A DNA stretch of 64,000 nt, from contig CM026426.1 of the NCBI GenBank assembly GCA_014871385.1, forward strand, positions 50,506,956-50,570,955, written 5' to 3'. This DNA is from Ceratodon purpureus. Lineage: Eukaryota > Streptophyta > Bryopsida > Pseudoditrichales > Ditrichaceae. Below are positions 58,316-64,000 of this stretch, piece after piece (position 1 is the first letter of the stretch; each line of letters begins with the position of its first letter). The notes under the pieces were generated by a model, which saw only the letters and a program-made list of their open reading frames with translations, did not search any database and was not told the DNA's origin. The position numbers and the translations under genes were made by a program.

Positions 58316-58980
58316 ATTAAAAAAAATTAAAAAAAAAATTAAAAAAATTATAAAAGCAAACAAAAAAAAAAAAAAAAAAAAAAAAAAATCAATAAAAAAC
58401 AAAGTATAAAAATTGAAATTAGAAAAGGAAAAGTAAACAAAAGGAAAAATAAATATTAAGGTTGAAAAAAATATGAAGGCGATTGAGAAAATAAAAGAGA
58501 AAATAAAATGAAAGAGAATTAAAGGAAAGGACTCTTTTGACCCCTTTAACAAGATAGATAGAATAATGGATGTTGATATAAAAAATAAAAGATAAAAAGT
58601 TGTAAGGCATGTAGACTATGGCGGATGAATTCTAGCAATGTTAGGAAATTAAATGTTACTTGATTCCTTTTAAGAGGTTCAATACGAATACATTTCAAGT
58701 AGTAATTTGCATATAAATTTGAGGAGATAAGGGAAATTAATGTATGCCTGAACTAGTTAGAAGGAGCTGGAGCATAGTAATTGGTGTACACTAAAAAATT
58801 AATCACCAAGAAAAGAGAATATCAACTACAAATTCAATGAAAATACTGTAATTAATCCACGGTTATAGGGTCAATAAAAGTACTAAAATTAGTAACTTTC
58901 TAAAAATATACTAAGAATATTCGAATCTTCTAATTTTATAATTTATTTTTAGTAAAAAAAATGCTATTTTAAGGTTCTGT
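58316..58980. other. A-rich non-coding stretch
   Basis: It includes an uninterrupted poly-A run of about 28 nt near 58361-58388 and AAAAATTAAAAAA repeats. ORFs here on the minus strand (Phe/Ile-rich) are compositional. Confidence 0.75.
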
Positions 58981-58989
58981 CCCCCATTC

Positions 58990-59055
58990 TGTGCTCTCCG
59001 CTCTCCAAATCTGCGCTCACCGCTCTCCGCTCTGCGCTCTCCGCTCTCCGCTCAC
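58990..59055 (-). repeat. GAGAGCG minisatellite, inverted relative to 44.5 kb
   Basis: Minus strand: GTGAGCGGAGAGCGGAGAGC and similar units through GAGCACAGAATGG. Sh ares the unit, the CACAGAATGG end and the neighbouring Pro-rich codon stretch context with 44480-44545, in the opposite orientation. Confidence 0.7.
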
Positions 59056-59381
59056 GTACAAGCTACGTCCGCCGGTGGTGGTGACGGCATGTCCTCCACA
59101 TTATTATAAAGAACACGCTTCGCAGGGGTAGAACTCTGTCGTTTCGGAGATAGAACCTGCAGTACGGTCCGTGGCCACATAGGAGAAGGGGATTTCAGGG
59201 TCTTGGGAACAGACAGGTTAACCGGGCTGTCCAGAACCCCTTCGTCGACAGCCATAGTTGAATAGTCCATCGTGGACTGCGCTGTTGCAACCGATTGCAA
59301 CAGAAGCCCTCTGCTACGTAGAGAGGGCCCGCAGCCATAAGCATTATTCAAAGAATCCACTGAGGCTCGACATGCATTATC
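59052..59381 (-). CDS. Terminal exon of unknown function
   Basis: After an acceptor (GTATTGCAG) a frame of 109 codons starts DNACRASVDSLNNAYGC and ends DMPSPPPADVACT. It is rich in Ser, Pro and basic residues (KRQSSTPAKRVLY), probably disordered. It follows FCP1-like gene C on the same strand by 230 bp. It may be a last exon of that gene if the stop at 59612 is bypassed by splicing, or belong to a separate gene. Confidence 0.4.
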   Translation of the reverse strand, partial: DNACRASVDSLNNAYGCGPSLRSRGLLLQSVATAQSTMDYSTMAVDEGVLDSPVNLSVPKTLKSPSPMWPRTVLQVLSPKRQSSTPAKRVLYNNVEDMPSPPPADVACT

Positions 59382-59611
59382 CTGCAATACATAAAGCAAA
59401 TAGAAACATACATCCCACAATAATTCAGCAATGGTTTAGGGTTCGTTGCAAAGGGCAGAATAGATCAAGAAAGAAAAATAAACTTCGTATTACAAAAGGA
59501 GTAGTCTGGATACAAAGATTACACAAGTGGTTAAGATGTACAACATACTAATAGCTCCGCGGCAGTTCAGAAATGTCTATTAACAAACTAGAGAATCGAA
59601 ATCATGCCAAA

Positions 59612-60764
59612 TTATGGTCTACGACTAATTGCCTCGTTAATCTTAGCGTATTGTTCACAGGTAGAACGGTCATCATAATACATTTTCTTCCCGATCGGAC
59701 GCTCGGCCCTGAATCTAGCGATTGTCTCCACAAAGTGGTGTAGGTCTACAAGATATGGCAAAAGTTTCGACAACAAAAAATGATCATCTGCAGCATTGGG
59801 ATTCTGGTTGTTCCAAGTGGAGAGTAAAAGGACATTGTAAGAATTATTCTGACAGTGCTTGATCGGGCTGTCGACGATAAAAATGGTGTTGGCTTCGGAA
59901 TATAGGACACCAAATTTACGAAAGAGACCATCAGACATCGGCTTAAGGAAGATGTCCTTCTGAGTCCCGGGTTCCTTCATATATACCGGACGACCTCGAA
60001 AATCTACGCCCATAGGAACTCTCTGAGAGTCCTCTTGACCTAGAATTCTAAGCGGATAGACAGGACGAATAGGACCGAACAAATAGTCGCAGATCATTTT
60101 TGTCGTTGAAATCTTCATCGAACTCCAGACGGTTATGGTTGCAAACGTTGACAACCAACGAAGGAAATCAGCGCAATTGGGCCTGACACAAACAAGCTTG
60201 GGGCCCACGACACGCTGAGTGGATGCTAAGGTCATGGCTAACGAATGATTGTCCAGGCCAATTAGGAGTACTGAAGCAGAGTATTCCATTGAGGTCGAGG
60301 ACAACGTTCAACCAACCACTCTGAGGTCGCGTCGCGACAGGACTTTCTTCACTAGAACTTACGTCACATCCAAATGCCTCGCGCACCTGGAGAGGAAATA
60401 CCGATGACAGATGGACATTACTATATTATACTAGGACGGAGTTATACGAATGATACAATGAGGACAGTCGCAAGGCAAGTCCTTACCCAAGGAAACAGTG
60501 CAACGAGATATAATGATGGATGAAATACCTGAACATCCTCGGCTTGACCTTCTACAACATCCCGATCCTCCACAGGACCCATCGACCCTAATGAATCCTG
60601 AGGTTGATCATCAGGAATGACCTCTACGCACGTTGGCAAGGTAAGAGCACACTGGGCCGTGACATCTAAATCCATATTTGTGCATACAGGCTCATCCGCA
60701 GTTTGGGCCATGACAACATCATCCACGATCGGAAGATCGTCCACTTCCTCATGCACTTCGTGAC
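59612..60764 (-). CDS. FCP1/NIF-like HAD-fold protein, gene C (three exons)
   Basis: Exon 60764-60529 is acidic (EEVDDLPIVDDVVMA). Exon 60386-60272 ends in motif I, LNVVLDLNGILCF. A 46-nt intron (GTACTC...CCTTAG, 60226-60271) restores the frame into exon 60225-59612, which has PKLVCVRPNCADFLRWL, TITVWSSM, then IFIVDSPIKH for the last acidic motif. Phases agree across all junctions. The order matches gene B closely (RP...F...WSSM...VD). As in gene A, motif I keeps the first Asp but has Asn for the second, and the VDD motif has become VDS. FCP1-type enzymes act on the polymerase II CTD. This copy is probably a weak enzyme or a binding protein. It starts about 200 bp after ParB/methyltransferase copy 3, same strand; the first exon is not identified. 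Confidence 0.7.
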
Positions 60765-60847
60765 CTGGGCATTGCAAGAGAAATATAGAATCATCAAAGA
60801 GTGATCAATGAAGCTGACATAGAAGGGATTGGTAAAAAGTTGAACGG

Positions 60848-60868
60848 TTTAGCTCGGGTCGAGCTAAA
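60848..60868. repeat. P2 palindrome between two genes
   Basis: TTTAGCTCGG, then GTCGAGCTAAA. It lies between the stop of copy 3 (60973) and the first identified exon of gene C (60764), probably upstream intron or leader of gene C. Confidence 0.8.
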
Positions 60869-60972
60869 CAGCCCATTTGTATTAATTACAATTGTTTGGG
60901 TACAAAAATGCACATTTCAGTGAACTACTCCGGTATTAACACCTCATCTACAAAATTCCGAGTTCAAAAAAT

Positions 60973-63900
60973 CTAAGTTTGGGAGGTGCCTGAAGATGTC
61001 TCGGGAGCATCTCCCTGAGTCTGATTGTGGGAGGGAGAACGGGGTGGGCTGGGACTAGAATCACGCATGACCTGGTCGGTGCAATGATGGCTTGGCTCAG
61101 GCACTGATGCGGGACTCGGATCTGACATTGGCAATTTTGCACCACTGGTAGGGGAGCCCAAAATCTCAAATACTCGCGGAATAGGTGGGGCGCTACCTAT
61201 CACCTGGACGTTGGGCAGAACTGGACCCGCATTCGGGAAAATAGGGGCATTACTGATGCCTTGCAGAGTCGCCTGCACTGTCGCCTGCACAGTCTTCTCT
61301 ATATCCATTTTCTGCTGTGCCATCTGATCTTGTAAGTCTTTCTCCTTATCCTTGGACGCCTGTAATTCTGCGAGAAGAGCTTGAACATCCGGAGAGGGAG
61401 CGGCTCTCCCCAACGGGGAGGCTTGCCGAACTGTAGGGTTGAGCTTCTTTATCTTCTGTGCCGGCTTTCCAGTACTTCGCGCACGGCCAGTCTTTCTCCC
61501 ACTTCCGGATCCCAGCTCCGGTGTAGAACCCGGTCTCTCATTGTCGGTACGTGTAATGTCGACGTCAGGGAAATCGAGTCTTCTCCTCACTCCACCCTCA
61601 AATGCTGTCTGACTTACCGGATCAGAAGGCGGAGCATCGCTCTCATTGCTAATGTCCGCAGCACTCGAGGAGGGGGTCTGTTCCTCGGTGGGGGCATCCT
61701 CCTCCAGATCAACATCGTCACCCTCCTCCACAGCTCTGCCTTTTCCTTTCCGCACGGCTTTGCCATATTCCGGAAAGCGTTCCATATCGACATAATAAGC
61801 GTCGACACTAAAATCGGTTGGGTCCGGAGTTAATCCAAGTGACTGTGCTTCGATCATATGAGACGAGTAACTATCATCCGCGACGACGAAAGCCGAGATC
61901 GAGAGAATTTGAAAAAATTAAAGGCAAGGTAAACAAGGTTTAGGTCGACTCGAGCTAAAGTGTGGAAGTGTTTGCATACATGGTCCATAAGATCAAAACA
62001 GTAGAACGATTTAACTCGACTCGAGCTAAAGTGTGGTAACACTTACCGCGGCGGCCATGAGGGACTTCGTTCCAGCATAGAGCTGATAAACCGCCCCCCC
62101 AGTATTGCAGAAAGTGTCGTGGACCTGCAAGTAGAACTCCATCTTTAACTCGGATGGATACATTGCGTACCTCCTTTCGTTGAACTTCCTGTTGTCCTTG
62201 TACAGTGGGTGGTCCGGAGTTGTGTACTTGCTCAGAGGTTCTGGCGTTGACTCATCGTTCTCAAGTAAATTATCATCAATGAGAAACAGGAGTTTGACGG
62301 GTTCCATGGCGATTCTGCTCTTTGGGGGGTGTCCGCCGAGTCGCTCGTTAGGAGCGGGTAAATACTCCGAATGGACTCTTCTACGACCAGTCAAGGTGTT
62401 TCGCTCCATCCAAGTGAGCACCTGGGCGAAGTCCTCATCGTCTCCGCAAATGAGAAGCCAGTGGCGAACATCGTCAAACTGGGGCTGCCCATACTCATCG
62501 ATCATTTTGAAGAACTCTATGAAGAAGGGGTTCTCCAAAGTGTAGTTATGCCTTGTTTTGTAGGTTGGGAGGTACTGGAAGTCGATGATTCCGAATGTGA
62601 GTGCGCCGCCCGCCAACCTCCATATATCGGAGGGCCAAGATCCGAAGGCGAGTCGAGGCTCCCTGATGAATGGGAGGAACCACATCTTAGCTGAAGGACT
62701 CTGAAATGCATGTCGAACCTTCAGGAAGGTTTTGAAGAACTCAACCGCATATGGGGAGAGATCCTTGGCCGACTTGTTGCGGAACTGTGTAGCTCTGGAG
62801 TTAGTCCGGTACGAGTCTGGAATACCTCAATCAAGCAGAACGTGCTTGGACTCCTTGGAGACATAGTAAGCCTTCTTGAAATTCTTCCAAGCCGGTACAT
62901 CGAAGCCGTCTCTTTTGAATAGATGGAGCGTTGGATTAATGTTGTTGAACTCCGCTTGAGCTACAGCCTTATGTTTTCTCCACTCCGCCCACTCCTTGAC
63001 CGAGTAGCAGTCCTCCAGTACATTCGTATTCTGCTTGATGGTAACCTTCGGATATGTGTACTTCCGACTTGGCCTAGACTTATGCAGGATGTGCTTACAC
63101 AGCTTCTGATCATCTGCCTCTGTCAAGTTCCCGAGCCATTTGAAGAACTCCCTCGGAAGCGTCCCATCCTTGTCCGGAACGAACCCCTTCTTCTCATAAA
63201 ATTTCTTATGAGGTGCTTCGTTGTTGGGATCAATGGGTCCACCACATGCCGCAGACGCGATCACCTCCTTCCACAGGTCCCATGTTTCATCACTGGATGT
63301 GATGATAAACAGCTCGTTTCTTAGGGAGATAGTGTTCTTCCCTCCCTTCTTCGCCACCATGGCTTGATGCTTCGCGACATCGATCATAGCAAAGCGCTCC
63401 CTGATTGCATTCACAAAGTTACGCATACGCACAGAAAGAAACCTTAGATGATTCTGTCACGGAACTACTCTTTAGCTCGACTTGAGCTAAATTGCTCGAG
63501 ATACACCAGAATATTGAAAACAAAGAAGATTATCAATATTTAGCTCAAGTCGAGCTAAACTGCTAATGCTAATGAATCAGTGAACTTACGTCATACGTCT
63601 TCGACGCTAAATTACTTTTTGGACCTGTACTCTAGCGCTCGGCTGCACCAGCGGCAGCATGTTTCTTTTGCGGCTTACCATACTTCACCCACACTTTTCT
63701 TGAGGCAAGTATATTGCTCGCCGAAGTTGGCTTAAAGGGTACGAGATGGTTCACCCGATTATAGAATAATGAGATCTTTCGCAGCTTATCAACATCAAGC
63801 GTCCAAACGATGTGCGCATCCCACCTCCTGAAGTCCCTCACCAACTCCTCACTGGCGTTATCCTCGATGAGAGATTTGGACGCCGCAACGCTGTGTTGCC

Positions 63901-64000
63901 CGTTGATGATGTTGAATGTACAGCCCCTTAGATCCTCTTCTAGTTGTGGGCGTGCCTTCGTGTTTGGCATCAGACACAGGGTTTGCTTCTGTGTCCTATC
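60973..64000 (-). CDS. ParB-like plus methyltransferase-like gene, copy 3 (5' end outside the window)
   Basis: The frame is open at the right edge. Exon 64000 to about 63600 has the ParB-like core FNIINGQHSVAASKSL (63913-63866), then WDAHIVWTLDVDKLRKISLF. A TAG at 63632 (after GAAER) precedes the donor. Exon about 63435-62830 (FVNAIRERFAMIDVAK, NELFIITSSDETWDLWKEV) aligns by eye with copy 1. Exon 62700-62047 has LTFGIIDFQYLPTYKTRH at the motif IV place and GGAVYQLYAGTKSLMAAA for motif I. It joins exon 61842-60973 in phase, giving a long disordered tail with a coiled coil (ASKDKEKDLQDQMAQQ). The catalytic (D/N)PP(Y/W) has become DFQY. P2 palindromes sit in two introns, two per intron. The TAG at 63632 and the uncertain second donor leave open whether it is functional. 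Confidence 0.65.
61939..62030. repeat. Two P2 palindromes in the last intron of copy 3
   Basis: TTTAGGTCGA, C, TCGAGCTAAA at 61939 and TTTAACTCGA, C, TCGAGCTAAA at 62010, inside the phase-0 intron 61843-62046 (GTAAGT donor). Confidence 0.85.
63471..63559. repeat. Two P2 palindromes in an upstream intron of copy 3
   Basis: TTTAGCTCGA, C, TTGAGCTAAA at 63471 and TTTAGCTCAA, G, TCGAGCTAAA at 63539, between the ParB-like exon and the following exon. Each has one arm mismatch, both of C/G to T/A type. Confidence 0.85.

Noticed and set aside
58310..58610. Hydrophobic minus-strand ORFs
   Set aside because: They are produced by the poly-A/A-rich block.
46117..64000. Integrated giant-virus or phage segment, suggested by the ParB/methylase layout
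   Set aside because: Genes have many GT-AG introns and no capsid, polymerase or other viral hallmark gene was seen. An ancient transfer from phage or bacteria remains possible.

Overview
This looks like nuclear DNA of a green plant, most likely a moss, liverwort, lycophyte or charophyte rather than a flowering plant. Coding stretches are short, GT-AG introns separate them, there are no operons, and a TTTAGGG-type telomere-like run occurs at 19.71 kb. Several proteins resemble families I recall mainly from bryophytes and lycophytes: a MULE-like SWIM protein, a DUF7869-type DDE protein and FCP1-like proteins with a DLNG motif. I cannot name the species. No rRNA, tRNA, CRISPR array, LTR retrotransposon or viral gene was recognised.

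Layout. 0-5 kb: unknown ORFs and two FCP1/NIF-like (HAD phosphatase fold) genes, A and B, with eight copies of palindrome P1. 5.4-7.4 kb: extreme T-rich tract. 8-11.3 kb: decayed minus-strand gene with a Ulp1/C48-like domain. 12.4-13.9 kb: palindrome family P2 and a 56-bp tandem repeat. 14.4-18.05 kb: an unknown decayed plus-strand gene and a decayed minus-strand coiled-coil/RING gene. 19.7-31 kb: palindrome family P3, found in and around a decayed DUF7869-type transposase-derived gene, a DUF8039-like exon and a decayed ParB-like/methyltransferase-like gene (copy 1, plus strand). 31.7-39 kb: further decayed minus-strand genes, including a second coiled-coil/RING gene. 39.5-42.2 kb: AT-rich non-coding DNA. 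42.7-44.4 kb: gene fragments with P2. 46.1-54.05 kb: the best-preserved gene, minus strand, at least 15 exons, ParB-like plus methyltransferase-like (copy 2), with a 171-bp coding minisatellite and three RNA polymerase II CTD-like heptads. 54.6-57.4 kb: damaged SWIM protein. 57.7-58.1 kb: small acidic protein. 59.1-60.8 kb: FCP1-like gene C. 60.97-64 kb: ParB/methyltransferase-like copy 3, running off the right edge, with P2 in its introns.

Three protein families therefore recur: three FCP1-like genes, three ParB-like/beta-class-methyltransferase-like genes, and two coiled-coil/RING genes. Each neighbourhood carries its own family of short (about 20-nt) palindromes, mostly in introns and sometimes in frame inside exons. 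Many copies are broken by stops that fit C-to-T change of CAA, CAG or CGA codons, as expected for methylated, silenced repeats, while copy 2 is intact over twelve exons. The candidate novelty is this combination: a plant-type gene joining a phage/bacterial-style ParB-methylase layout to CTD-like heptads, beside FCP1-like proteins, in a landscape of neighbourhood-specific palindromes. Any functional link between these families is inference.
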